A DNA stretch of 64,000 nt, taken from an uncultured Paracoccaceae bacterium. Its GTDB lineage: Bacteria > Pseudomonadota > Alphaproteobacteria > Rhodobacterales > Rhodobacteraceae. The stretch covers positions 620,001 to 684,000 of the forward strand of contig CANLYJ010000001.1 of the NCBI GenBank assembly GCA_947495295.1, read 5' to 3'. Made by a program: the position numbers and the translations under genes. This document shows positions 25,597-34,050 of the stretch, piece by piece. The notes beneath the pieces are model-generated. The model was not told where the DNA came from, made no database searches, and worked only from the letters and a program-made list of their open reading frames with translations. Each line of letters opens with the position of its first letter. Position 1 is the first letter of the stretch.

Positions 25597-26903
25597 CAGC
25601 CTTCTGCGGACAGATCGAAGTTTTCACCGGGGAAGTATTTGGCCAGCCGTACATCGGCAGCGCGCGCGTGCCCTTCCATGCCTTCCAGCCGCGAAATCCG
25701 CGCGGTGGCTTCGGCCACGCGCTTCGATGCGTCGCGCGTGGTGCGCTGCCAGGTGACGATCTTCATGTATTTATGCACCGACAACCCGCCGGTATAGCTG
25801 GCCGCGCCCGACGTCGGCAGCACATGGTTGGTGCCGGTTGCCTTGTCGCCATAAGACACGGTGGTTTCTTCGCCCAGGAAAAGCGAGCCATAGCAGGTCA
25901 AACGGTTCAGCCACCAATCAAGGTCAGCGGCCTGCACTGTCAGGTGTTCGGGCGCGTATTCGTCGGAACAGGCGGCCATATCTTCGCGGTCGGCGCAGAT
26001 GATAACCTCTGCATAATCGCGCCATGCGGCTGCGGCGTTATCGCGGTTCAGTTCCGGCAGATCGGCGATCAGGTCGGGGACCATATCCATCACCTTTTCG
26101 GCCAGTGCGCGATCATCGGTGACCAGCCAGACGGGCGAATTATACCCATGTTCGGCCTGACTGACGAGGTCGGTTGCCACGACATGTGCATCAGCATCCT
26201 TATCGGCAAGGATCAGGCTGTCGGTTGGCCCTGCGATCATGTCGATGCCGACACGGCCAAACAGGATGCGCTTCGCCTCTGCCACAAACTGGTTGCCGGG
26301 TCCGACGAGGATGTTGGCCTTGGGCAGACCAAACAGGCCAAATGTCATGGCCGCAACACCCTGCACACCGCCCATCGCCATAATCTTGTCCGCGCCGCAG
26401 ATATAGGCGGCATAAACAATGGCCGGGGCCACGCCGGTTTCGGGACGGGGGGGCGAACAGGCGGTGATGTGGCGGCAACCGGCAACCTTGGCCGTTGTCA
26501 CTGTCATGATGGCAGAGGCGATGTGGCTATAGCGCCCGCCGGGCACATAACAGCCAGCGGCATCCACCGGGATCGCCTTTTGACCTGCGATGAAACCGGG
26601 CTCAATCTCCATCTCGACATCTGTCAGGGTGGATTTTTGGGTTTCGGCAAAGCGCCGCACATTGTCATGGGCGAAACGGATATCAGCCTTGAGCTTTTTG
26701 GGCACCAGATCGCAAGCCGCCTTGATCTCGTCCTCTGTCATGATGACATTGCCATCATATTGGTCGAACTTGGCGGCGTATTCCATCGCCTTGGCGTCGC
26801 CGCCCTCTTCGATATCAGACAGGATGCCCTGCACGATATCATGGGTTTTGGAGGCGTCCGACTTTGCTGTCAGCGTCGCTTTTTTCAGGTATTCACGCGT
26901 CAT
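25596..26903 (-). CDS. hpsN: Sulfopropanediol 3-dehydrogenase (histidinol-dehydrogenase family)
   Basis: 435 aa. The fold is that of histidinol dehydrogenase: PGGRYSHIASAIMTVTTAKVAGC, GVQGVAAMTFGLFGLPKANILVGPGNQFVAEAKR, IAGPTDSLILADK, SQAEHGYNSPVWLVT and the SDEYAPEHL block. The organism's context (TRAP transporter, ComDE, two extra dehydrogenases; no his genes) marks it as HpsN, which oxidises (R)-DHPS to (R)-sulfolactate in two NAD-dependent steps. ATG 26903 has AGGAAG seven bases upstream; the frame is open further up but only inside dctM. Starts eleven bases after the dctM stop. Confidence 0.9.
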   Translation of the reverse strand: MTREYLKKATLTAKSDASKTHDIVQGILSDIEEGGDAKAMEYAAKFDQYDGNVIMTEDEIKAACDLVPKKLKADIRFAHDNVRRFAETQKSTLTDVEMEIEPGFIAGQKAIPVDAAGCYVPGGRYSHIASAIMTVTTAKVAGCRHITACSPPRPETGVAPAIVYAAYICGADKIMAMGGVQGVAAMTFGLFGLPKANILVGPGNQFVAEAKRILFGRVGIDMIAGPTDSLILADKDADAHVVATDLVSQAEHGYNSPVWLVTDDRALAEKVMDMVPDLIADLPELNRDNAAAAWRDYAEVIICADREDMAACSDEYAPEHLTVQAADLDWWLNRLTCYGSLFLGEETTVSYGDKATGTNHVLPTSGAASYTGGLSVHKYMKIVTWQRTTRDASKRVAEATARISRLEGMEGHARAADVRLAKYFPGENFDLSAEG

Positions 26904-26914
26904 TTTTGAACTTC

Positions 26915-28243
26915 CTACTTGTAGATATCTGGCAGCAGCGTTGTTGAGATTGCTGGCACATAGGCAATCAGCAGCACGACAACAAACATGCACAGAACAA
27001 AGGGCACGGCGCGGGCCGCGATTTTCAGTATGCTTTCGCCGGTGATCCCCGACACGACGAACAGGTTCAGCCCCAATGGTGGCGTGATGAAACCAACCCC
27101 AAGGGCGGTGATCATCATGATGCAGAACTGGATTTCGTTCATGCCGATATTGTCGGCCAGTGGTTTCAGGATGGGCGCAAGGATCACGATATTGGGCGTG
27201 GTTTCCATCACGCAGCCAGCTGCGATCAGGATGCCGATCATCAGCAGGATCAGGATCCATGGTTCATCCGTCAGCCCGGTGATCGAGGTCACGAAGCCTT
27301 GGGGTACGCCCATGATTGCCAGTGCTTCGGCCAGTGGGACCGAAAAGGCGATGATGGGCAGAATCACCCCGTTCACCTTGGCGGAACTGACCAGCATGGC
27401 CGGAAAGTCTGCCAGTGACAGCGTGCGCAGGATGAACCCCATCATGATGGTGACGATCACGGCTGTCGCCCCTGCCTCTGTCGGGGTCAACCGCCCCGAG
27501 AAGATGCCGTAAAAGATGATGCCGGGCACGATAAACGCATACCAACCGGATTTCAGCGACCGGCCCAGATTGCCGAACCATTCGCCCGCCGTCATCATCC
27601 CACCGCCTTCGTAATTGTAGATGCGGTTGACGATCAGATTGGTGATCAGGATTGAAAACAGGATCGCCAGACCGGGGATCAGGGCTGCCAAGAACAGCGT
27701 CGAGGCGGATATGCCCAGCACAAGGCCAATGATGATGTAAGCGATGGAAGGCGGGATCAGGATGCCGGTACAGGCCCCTGCGGCCACCAACGCGCAGGCA
27801 TAGGGCCGGGGATAACCGCTTTCGACCAGCCGGTCGATTGTCATGCGCCCCACCGCCGCAGCACCCGCCGCGTCAGAACCGGAGATCGCGGCGAACATGC
27901 CGCAGACAAGCACAGTGGCAGAGCCAAAACCACCCTTGGCAAAGCATGTCAGCGCCTCGGCCACATCCAGAAATTTTCGGGACAGTCCGGTTCGGACCAA
28001 CACATCACCCGTCAGGATAAAGAGCGGTACAGCCGTCAGCGCAAAGGCATCAATGCCAGTAAACAGCCGTTCACCCACAAGGCTGAGCGGCAGGTCACCC
28101 GACATCACCAGCATTAGGATAGCGGATGTACCGATGGCGGCCCAGACAGGCACGGCCAATGCGATAAGAAGGACGAAAAGGATCACCGGAACGTAAAAGT
28201 CCCACCCCAGTTCGACCGTTTGATTAAGCGTATTCCAAAGCAT
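26915..28243 (-). CDS. dctM: TRAP transporter large permease (DctM family)
   Basis: 442 aa, about 12 hydrophobic helices. Family landmarks include VPLFILTGDVLVRTGLSRK, AISGSDAAGAAAVGRM, and PPSIAYIIIGLVLGIS, with a closing TPPLGLNLFVVSGI. It forms the channel with the small permease and is fed by the periplasmic binding protein using the sodium gradient. I chose ATG 28243, which follows GGGGCGGGAC and starts 14 bases after the dctQ stop. In the pathway context it corresponds to the HpsKLM-type DHPS importer. Confidence 0.92.
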   Translation of the reverse strand: MLWNTLNQTVELGWDFYVPVILFVLLIALAVPVWAAIGTSAILMLVMSGDLPLSLVGERLFTGIDAFALTAVPLFILTGDVLVRTGLSRKFLDVAEALTCFAKGGFGSATVLVCGMFAAISGSDAAGAAAVGRMTIDRLVESGYPRPYACALVAAGACTGILIPPSIAYIIIGLVLGISASTLFLAALIPGLAILFSILITNLIVNRIYNYEGGGMMTAGEWFGNLGRSLKSGWYAFIVPGIIFYGIFSGRLTPTEAGATAVIVTIMMGFILRTLSLADFPAMLVSSAKVNGVILPIIAFSVPLAEALAIMGVPQGFVTSITGLTDEPWILILLMIGILIAAGCVMETTPNIVILAPILKPLADNIGMNEIQFCIMMITALGVGFITPPLGLNLFVVSGITGESILKIAARAVPFVLCMFVVVLLIAYVPAISTTLLPDIYK

Positions 28244-28256
28244 ATCGGTCCCGCCC

Positions 28257-28769
28257 CTAGTCGAACAGTTTGTCGCCTTCGTAGACGGGTGTACCGTCGC
28301 GAAGCGATTTGAAATCACGAATGAAAGATTGGATCAGCCTGACCATCATCAGCCCAAACCCAAGTGGCACAGCCATCAGGAACCAGACTTTTGACACCCG
28401 CAACCCGTCGGTGACCGATCCGAATTTGGCCGAGACATGCACAGTTTCGATGGACCAGTAGAGTGCGATGATCGCAACGCCGAACATCACCAGGTCGCCA
28501 AAGATGTATAGGACCGCCTTGGCGCGTGGCCCGATGTAATGCATCAGCACATCAATACGGATATGCGCCCGTTCCTTGACTGCGGCAGCCGCCCCGACCC
28601 AGGCCAGGTAAATGAAGGAATAGCGTACGATCTCTTCGCCCCAGATGGAGGAGTAAGAGAAAATCTCGCGCCGCAGCACCTCAATCGCCATGGTGATTAC
28701 CAGCATGACGTAGAAGACCAGAAGCAGCCAACGTTCGGCGTCCCTGTCTATCCTTTGCAATAGTCCCAT
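28257..28769 (-). CDS. dctQ: TRAP transporter small permease (DctQ family)
   Basis: 170 aa with four hydrophobic helices, at about residues 14-30, 46-62, 86-106 and 127-147. The family motif is visible around IWGEEIVRYSFIYLAWVGAAAAVKERAHIRIDVL. It pairs with the DctM subunit. The gene lies between dctP and dctM in the usual order, separated from dctP by 114 bases. Confidence 0.88.
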   Translation of the reverse strand: MGLLQRIDRDAERWLLLVFYVMLVITMAIEVLRREIFSYSSIWGEEIVRYSFIYLAWVGAAAAVKERAHIRIDVLMHYIGPRAKAVLYIFGDLVMFGVAIIALYWSIETVHVSAKFGSVTDGLRVSKVWFLMAVPLGFGLMMVRLIQSFIRDFKSLRDGTPVYEGDKLFD

Positions 28770-28883
28770 CTTGTCGCTCCGTGAAACGGCCGCACGGTAC
28801 TATTTGGCCAAAGGCTGGCCAGCGATCCCGTGCTGCATTGTGAGGAGATGCCGGACGCCTGATATGGCGTCCGGCGGGTCGGT

Positions 28884-30032
28884 TTAGGCGTCGTGGACGT
28901 AGTATTTGCCTTGCGTGCCAGCAGCTTCTTCCATCTTAGCGAAAGCGTCCATGGAACCGGCAAGCTCTGTCTTGAACTCGTCCCATTCGGAGCGTTGGAA
29001 GCCGCCTGCTTCTTTCCATTCGCCCAGTTGATCGTCGCTGAGGCTGTGGAATTCGACCCCGGCCTTGGCCAACTCGGCCATGGCATAGGCGCGGGCGGAT
29101 GGCACTTTGGACAGGTTCTGGTGCGCGGTCATCTCCGCCCCCCACATGATCCCTTCCTGCACGTCTGCCGGCATGGAGTTGAACCATTCGAGGTTACACG
29201 AATAAACTTGGCTATCCGGCACTGCCTGGGTGAAAGTCACGTGGGACAGGATATCCTTGAAACCAAAGACAAAAAGCGCGCCCACAGATGGGTCGAGCGC
29301 ATCTGCCACACCCTGTTTGATCGCAGACGGTGTTTCACCCCATGCAACAGGTGTCGGGTTGGCGCCAACCATGCGGTAATACTGTTGCAGCATTTTGGAG
29401 CCGGGGACCCGGAACTTGACGCCGGACAGATCGGATGGCGACAGAACGGCACCTGCGCCGCCCTTGCGCACCGCAATCACGCGGGGGTCAATGTTGACGT
29501 AGAACAGCGCCTTGAAACCGGCGGCTTCAACTTTGGGGTGGACTTCGGTGTTCCAGAAGTCGGAATTCACAAGGTTTGTGAAACGCTGGTTGGAACCACA
29601 CAGGTAAGGCATATTGATCAAATCAACCGTGGACGCAAATGGCGCGAAGTTTGACAGCGAATGCTGTGCGGCCTGAATGGTGCCACCCTGAACCGCCTGT
29701 ACCAGCGCACCGCCTGCGCCAAGCTGCCCACCCGGGGCCAGTTTGACATAGACCTTGCCATTGGTGGCGTTCTGGATGTTTTCCTTGAGGTCCAGTTGCA
29801 TGATCGGATAGCTGCGCGAGGCGCCCAGCACATAGGCCGTGGCGATTGTCATGACATGATCGGCAGCATTTTCGCGGTCGCGTTCTTCATTGGCGGTCTG
29901 GGCCACAGCAGCCGATGACCACAGCATGCCACCAGCACCTGCCACCATCGCAGCAGTAAAACCGCCAGTTGCCGTCAATTTCAGAAAATTCCGGCGCTCG
30001 GCTGAGGCCAGCGCGCGTTTATCATTATCCAT
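28884..30032 (-). CDS. dctP: TRAP transporter periplasmic substrate-binding protein (DctP family)
   Basis: 382 aa. The N-terminus has a twin-arginine-like signal (ERRNFLKLTATGG, then a hydrophobic run ending AAVAQ), unusual but known for TRAP binding proteins. The mature domain shows APGGQLGAGGALVQAVQGG and the ligand-carboxylate region KFRVPGSKMLQQYYRMVGANPTPVAWGE with its conserved arginine. GGGAGGA precedes ATG 30032; the longer upstream frame lies in the small membrane gene region. Predicted ligand DHPS or another C3 sulfonate from the operon content. Confidence 0.9.
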   Translation of the reverse strand: MDNDKRALASAERRNFLKLTATGGFTAAMVAGAGGMLWSSAAVAQTANEERDRENAADHVMTIATAYVLGASRSYPIMQLDLKENIQNATNGKVYVKLAPGGQLGAGGALVQAVQGGTIQAAQHSLSNFAPFASTVDLINMPYLCGSNQRFTNLVNSDFWNTEVHPKVEAAGFKALFYVNIDPRVIAVRKGGAGAVLSPSDLSGVKFRVPGSKMLQQYYRMVGANPTPVAWGETPSAIKQGVADALDPSVGALFVFGFKDILSHVTFTQAVPDSQVYSCNLEWFNSMPADVQEGIMWGAEMTAHQNLSKVPSARAYAMAELAKAGVEFHSLSDDQLGEWKEAGGFQRSEWDEFKTELAGSMDAFAKMEEAAGTQGKYYVHDA

Positions 30033-30054
30033 TCGGTATCCTCCCCTGGGGTGT

Positions 30055-30240
30055 TCAGCTGCCATTCTTGTTTTTGCGGGCAGCTTCTTTCTGCAGAATC
30101 GCAACGACGAAAAGTACCGTCGCCACAAAGAGAACCAACATTTCGCCCACGTCTCCCAGAAAGGCATTATTTGCTAGCGCGCCCAACACAACGTTTGCGA
30201 AATACACAACAAAAACGATGATGGATGCTGCTAGAAACAT
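30055..30240 (-). CDS. Small two-helix membrane protein heading the sulfonate operon
   Basis: 61 aa. Two hydrophobic helices fill most of it (about residues 2-24 and 33-50), followed by a basic tail (KEAARKNKNGS). GGAGGG precedes ATG 30240 at eight bases, and the operator region is directly upstream, so it is the promoter-proximal gene of the TRAP/HPS operon. I do not recognise a family. A fourth TRAP component or an assembly factor is possible. Confidence 0.75.
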   Translation of the reverse strand: MFLAASIIVFVVYFANVVLGALANNAFLGDVGEMLVLFVATVLFVVAILQKEAARKNKNGS

Positions 30241-30280
30241 GGACCAGACCCTCCGTGGTGCGTCGATTCCGTGACCAAAC

Positions 30281-30318
30281 GTAACCGCTTACATTTCTTT
30301 CTGCAAGCCCTTACATTT
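30281..30318. promoter_or_regulatory. Tandem LacI-type operator sites in the divergent promoter region
   Basis: GTAACCGCTTAC (30281-30292) is close to the GTAA-CG-TTAC palindrome of many LacI-family operators. GCAAGCCCTTAC (30303-30314) matches it at 9 of 12 positions. Both continue with ATTT and are spaced exactly 22 bp, two helical turns. They lie 41 bp upstream of the operon head and about 80 bp from the lacI-type gene. Confidence 0.6.
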
Positions 30319-30398
30319 TACAGTTGCGGTTTTACGTTTATACCAGCGCGATGTGTATGACGCCGCGCCATGCGGGGACTGACAGACGGAAAGAAGCC

Positions 30399-31415
30399 AT
30401 GCCCGATACGACAACCGCACCCACGATTGACGATGTTGCCCGCGAGGCGGGTGTTTCAACAGCGACGGTGTCCCGGGTTATCAATGATCCCGACTTGGTG
30501 ACGGTCAAGACCCGCGAACGTGTACAGGCCGCGATTGAGACCTTGGGGTACACCCCCAATTTTGCTGCCCGTTTCATGGCCGCAAAGCGGACATTTACCA
30601 TTGGTGCGATCATTCCGACAATGGAAAACGCGATCTTTGCGCGCGGTTTGCAGGCCTTTCAGGAAGAATTGCACAGGCGGGGTTATACGCTGCTTGTGTC
30701 CAGTTCGGCCTATAAATCAAAGGTCGAAGAAGAACAGATCAGAAATCTTGTTGCGCGTGGCGCTGATGGGCTTTTGCTGATCGGGCATGATCGTGATCAG
30801 GCGATATATGACTACCTAGACCGACAGCATGTGCCGGTTCTGGTGGCGTGGTCCTATGATACCAACGCGCATGCCCCCTGTATCGGGTTTGACAACCGGG
30901 CCGCGATGCAGGCCTTGACCGAGGATGTCATCAAGATGGGTCATCGGCGTCTTGCCATGATTTCTGGTGTAAGCGAACAGAATGACCGCGCCCGGTTGCG
31001 TATCGCGGGTGTCCGGGACGCCATGGCGGCACAAGGTCTTGATCCTGCATCGCTTGACCCGATTGAAGTGCCTTACAACATTGCCGACGGGCAGGCGGCG
31101 TTTGTGGAACTGATCGCGCGCGAAACAAAGCCCAGCGTCGTGTTGTGCGGCAATGATGTTCTGGCCGCCGGTGCGATCCGCGGGGCAGAACAGTTAAACA
31201 TGAAAGTGCCCGATGACGTGTCGATCACCGGATTTGATGACATCGAACTGGCCCAGGTTGTGCGCCCCGAACTGACCACCATGCATGTGCCGCATCGGGC
31301 CATGGGACAGATGGCGGCACAGGAACTGGTGGGGATGATTGAAGAGAAGCGCAAAGGCGTGTCGCAGAACCTGAAAGCCAGCATCGTGCGCCGGGCATCG
31401 GTGCGTGCGCTTTAG
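30399..31415 (+). CDS. LacI-family transcriptional regulator of the sulfonate operon
   Basis: 338 aa. The N-terminal helix-turn-helix is TIDDVAREAGVSTATVSRVIND, followed by the hinge helix region and a periplasmic-binding-protein-like ligand domain (FTIGAIIPTMENAIFARGL ... VVLCGNDVLAAGAIRGAEQ ... ITGFDDIELAQVVRPELTT). ATG 30399 has a purine-rich ribosome binding site; upstream ATGs in the frame lack one. It is divergent from the TRAP/HPS operon with operator-like repeats between, so it very likely represses that operon and itself, with a pathway intermediate as inducer. Confidence 0.92.
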   Translation: MPDTTTAPTIDDVAREAGVSTATVSRVINDPDLVTVKTRERVQAAIETLGYTPNFAARFMAAKRTFTIGAIIPTMENAIFARGLQAFQEELHRRGYTLLVSSSAYKSKVEEEQIRNLVARGADGLLLIGHDRDQAIYDYLDRQHVPVLVAWSYDTNAHAPCIGFDNRAAMQALTEDVIKMGHRRLAMISGVSEQNDRARLRIAGVRDAMAAQGLDPASLDPIEVPYNIADGQAAFVELIARETKPSVVLCGNDVLAAGAIRGAEQLNMKVPDDVSITGFDDIELAQVVRPELTTMHVPHRAMGQMAAQELVGMIEEKRKGVSQNLKASIVRRASVRAL

Positions 31416-31475
31416 CTGCGGCACTTACGTCACTGTGACCCTTTCGTTCTTGAATGCACTCGCGGTCTGTCATAG

Positions 31476-31489
31476 CTAACGCCCGTTAG
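31476..31489. promoter_or_regulatory. Perfect palindrome upstream of fdxA
   Basis: CTAACG-CC-CGTTAG, 16 bases before the fdxA start, continuing on the right into TTAAC. The form resembles TetR-family operators. No TetR gene is in the window. Confidence 0.4.
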
Positions 31490-31505
31490 TTAACCGGATG
31501 ACCAC

Positions 31506-31841
31506 ATGACCTACATCGTCAATGACAACTGTATCGCCTGCAAATACACCGACTGCGTCGAGGTATGCCCCGTAGATTGCTTTTACGAGGGTGAGAATAT
31601 GCTGGTGATCCATCCTGACGAATGTATCGATTGTGGGGTGTGCGAACCCGAATGCCCCGCCGATGCGATCCGCCCGGATACGGAGCCGGACATGGAAAAA
31701 TGGGTCGAGTTCAACCGCAAGTATTCCGAGATGTGGCCGGTGATCATAACTAAGAAGGATCCGCTGCCCACTGCCGACGAAATGGACGGCAAGGAAGGCA
31801 AGATGGAACTGTTTTCCGAAGCCGCGGGTGAGGGCGGTTGA
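31506..31841 (+). CDS. fdxA: Seven-iron ferredoxin FdxA
   Basis: 111 aa. The two cluster motifs are visible: [18 protein letters not shown] for the [3Fe-4S] site and [16 protein letters not shown] for the [4Fe-4S] site. The C-terminal extension ([15 protein letters not shown]) is typical of alphaproteobacterial FdxA. Cytoplasmic electron carrier; the partner is not known. It is monocistronic with an intrinsic terminator after it. Confidence 0.95.
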   Translation: MTYIVNDNCIACKYTDCVEVCPVDCFYEGENMLVIHPDECIDCGVCEPECPADAIRPDTEPDMEKWVEFNRKYSEMWPVIITKKDPLPTADEMDGKEGKMELFSEAAGEGG

Positions 31842-31892
31842 TTCGACGCCTTGGACGGCGCCCAAAAGCCTTGTTTTATTGACGCAACGCCC

Positions 31893-31914
31893 CGCTTTCG
31901 GAAAGCGCTTTTTT
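31893..31914 (+). terminator. Terminator of fdxA
   Basis: CGCTTT, loop CGG, AAAGCG, then C and six T. Short GC/AT hairpin with a good T tail, about 50 bases after the fdxA stop. Confidence 0.75.
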
Positions 31915-32042
31915 GTGGTATACTGATGCCAATGTTGCGAACAAGTTGATCTGTACAATGCAAAGATATGCCCGACGGTGATGTCATGTCGCCGCCGGTT
32001 TTTTGTCGCTTGCAGGTACGGGATTGTCAGGAAAGGACGATC

Positions 32043-32549
32043 ATGAGTAAGAAAAAAAACGAATTCAGCCCCGAGCAGTTTGTCGTCTATCCCGCCCATG
32101 GCGTGGGTAAGATTGTGTCTGTCGAAACCCAGGAAGTTGCCGGTTTCGAATTGGAAATGTTTGTCATCGCTTTTGAAAAGGACAAGATGACACTGCGTGT
32201 CCCGACCCATAAGGCGACCGAAGTGGGCATGCGTGCCCTCGCGACCCCTGATGTGGTGTCCCATGCGATGAAAACCCTGCGCGGCAAGGCCAAGGTGAAG
32301 AAAGCCATGTGGTCCCGCCGTGCGCAGGAATATGAGCAAAAGATCAACTCTGGTGATTTGATTGCCATCGCCGAAGTGGTTCGTGACCTGCACCGTCAGG
32401 ACGACCAACGCGAACAAAGCTATTCAGAGCGTCAGCTTTATGAAGCCGCATTGGAACGTCTGACCCGTGAGATTGCCGCCGTTGCTGGCAATGACGAAAA
32501 CGCCGCCGCTGCCGAGATCGATTCAGTTCTGGTCAGCCGCGCAGCCTGA
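32043..32549 (+). CDS. carD: CarD family RNA polymerase-binding regulator
   Basis: 168 aa from ATG 32043, which follows AGGAAAGGA. The N-terminal RNAP-interaction domain is FVVYPAHGVGKIVSVETQEVAG, and the C-terminal helical domain includes MWSRRAQEYEQKINSGDLIAIAEVVRDLHRQ, which docks at the upstream edge of the promoter bubble. CarD stabilises open complexes, notably at rRNA promoters. Single gene between two terminators. Confidence 0.94.
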   Translation: MSKKKNEFSPEQFVVYPAHGVGKIVSVETQEVAGFELEMFVIAFEKDKMTLRVPTHKATEVGMRALATPDVVSHAMKTLRGKAKVKKAMWSRRAQEYEQKINSGDLIAIAEVVRDLHRQDDQREQSYSERQLYEAALERLTREIAAVAGNDENAAAAEIDSVLVSRAA

Positions 32550-32565
32550 TCAAACGCAAGGATAT

Positions 32566-32600
32566 AGCCCGCCCAGCCGATAGGCCGGGCGGGCTTTTTA
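32566..32600 (+). terminator. Rho-independent terminator of carD
   Basis: AGCCCGCCC pairs with GGGCGGGCT (9 bp), with an additional GCC/GGC inside, then five T. It overlaps the end of the convergent amidohydrolase gene (stop at 32598). Confidence 0.9.
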
Positions 32601-33701
32601 TTGGTTTAGGGTCTTTTCCATCGCGCCGATCACCCCATCCAGATAGGCGTCAAAACCCGCATCTGGTTGTCGCAGTGGAAAGACGTCGCCAAACGGGTCC
32701 GGGGCGCTGATCTGGCTGCCGGACATGACTTCCAGCACTCTATGGGCGCAGAAGGGCACGTAGGTTTCGGAATAGCCGCCCTCATGCACCATCAATAATC
32801 TGCCGTCACAGATGTCGCCTGCCAAATCCATCACCTGTTTTGTCATTTGTCCAAACGTATCCGCCGTGGCCAACATCCGGCCCAGGGGGTCATTGGCACC
32901 TGCATCATAACCGCAGGCGATGATCAGCACGTCAGGGGCAAAGGCGCGAATGGCGGGCAGGGCAAGACGATCCATCGCGGCCAGATAACCCTGATGTCCG
33001 GTGCCGGGGGGCAGGGGGATGTTCAGGTTGTAACCGGTGCCAGCCCCGCGCCCGCGATCCGCAAAACCGCCCGTATCCATCGGATAGTTGCGGTCCTGAT
33101 GGAGCGACACGGTCAGCACATCGTCGCGGTCATAAAACACCGCCTCTGTCCCATTGCCGTGATGCACATCCCAATCCAGCACGGCGAAACGCGGGGCCAG
33201 GCCAGCATCCCGCGCAGCCTCAATCGCGATGCTGATATTGTTCAGCAGGCAGAACCCGTTGGGATAGTCCGGCAGGCAATGATGGCCGGGCGGGCGGGAC
33301 AGGGCATAGGCGTTTGTCACCTCGCCCTTTAATACCGCAGCCAAACTGGCCTTGGCCAGCCCGGCGGACAGGGTCGCGATCTCATACCCGCCGGGACCAA
33401 AGGGGGTGCGACGCCCAAGCTCACCCCCGCCTGCATCCGACAGGGATTTGAATTCATCCAGATAATGCGCCGGGTGGACGCGCAGCAGATCATCACGGGT
33501 CGCCATATCGGCGCCGCGCAGATCCAGCTCGCGGGCAAGGCCGGTCACCTCGATCAGGTTTTTCAACCGGCGCTTGGTCTCGGGGCTTTCGGGCAGGCCA
33601 CCATCCAAAGGCTGCACCAGCCCGCCAACTGGCAACATCCCGGCGTAATTCCCGCCGCCATGCCAAAAACAGCGTTCATCCCAGAAGAACCCGGTGGTCA
33701 T
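32598..33701 (-). CDS. Histone-deacetylase family amidohydrolase
   Basis: 367 aa. The active-site motifs are RPPGHHCLPDYPNGFCLLNNISIA (paired histidines) and VLDWDVHHGNGTEAVFYDRDDVLTVSLHQD (zinc-binding Asp/His), plus GYDAGANDPLGRM. Bacterial members include acetylpolyamine amidohydrolases and AcuC. Similar proteins with the long N-terminal WHGGGNYAGMLPVGG insertion are common in Rhodobacteraceae; substrate unknown. It follows a 77-aa gene with only three bases between, so they are cotranscribed. Confidence 0.9.
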   Translation of the reverse strand: MTTGFFWDERCFWHGGGNYAGMLPVGGLVQPLDGGLPESPETKRRLKNLIEVTGLARELDLRGADMATRDDLLRVHPAHYLDEFKSLSDAGGGELGRRTPFGPGGYEIATLSAGLAKASLAAVLKGEVTNAYALSRPPGHHCLPDYPNGFCLLNNISIAIEAARDAGLAPRFAVLDWDVHHGNGTEAVFYDRDDVLTVSLHQDRNYPMDTGGFADRGRGAGTGYNLNIPLPPGTGHQGYLAAMDRLALPAIRAFAPDVLIIACGYDAGANDPLGRMLATADTFGQMTKQVMDLAGDICDGRLLMVHEGGYSETYVPFCAHRVLEVMSGSQISAPDPFGDVFPLRQPDAGFDAYLDGVIGAMEKTLNQ

Positions 33702-33704
33702 GGG

Positions 33705-33938
33705 CTAGCCTTTCTTCAGCTGATAAATGCCTTCGGGCAGATCTAGGGCGGCCTGCAGATCGCGCAGCTGGCTCATCGACAGGGTGATCTGCACCATCAT
33801 ATCGGTACGCGGATCGACCTGCGACACGGTGATACAATCGTCAAATGCGTTGATGATTACGTCGTCCAGCAAAGGGGCTTTGCCTTCATCCACAAGGGTG
33901 ACAACCGTCGCGTCATATTCATGTTCGATGGTAAACAT
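33705..33938 (-). CDS. Small conserved acidic protein cotranscribed with the amidohydrolase
   Basis: 77 aa from ATG 33938. Beta-rich N-terminal half (YDATVVTLVDEG), an acidic centre (DDVIINAFDDCITVSQVDPRTD) and a C-terminal helix. The frame is open far upstream but that part overlaps the divergent lipoprotein gene. I do not recognise the family. Its stop is three bases from the amidohydrolase ATG. Confidence 0.7.
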   Translation of the reverse strand: MFTIEHEYDATVVTLVDEGKAPLLDDVIINAFDDCITVSQVDPRTDMMVQITLSMSQLRDLQAALDLPEGIYQLKKG

Positions 33939-34050
33939 ATGGGCGAACCTAGCAACAGGGCAGGCCGATGCAAGTGACATCGCATTTTGGGGACTGGTCG
34001 TCGGGGGGCGACGTGATATTCTGCCCTGAACCAGGACTTGGGAGACAAGA

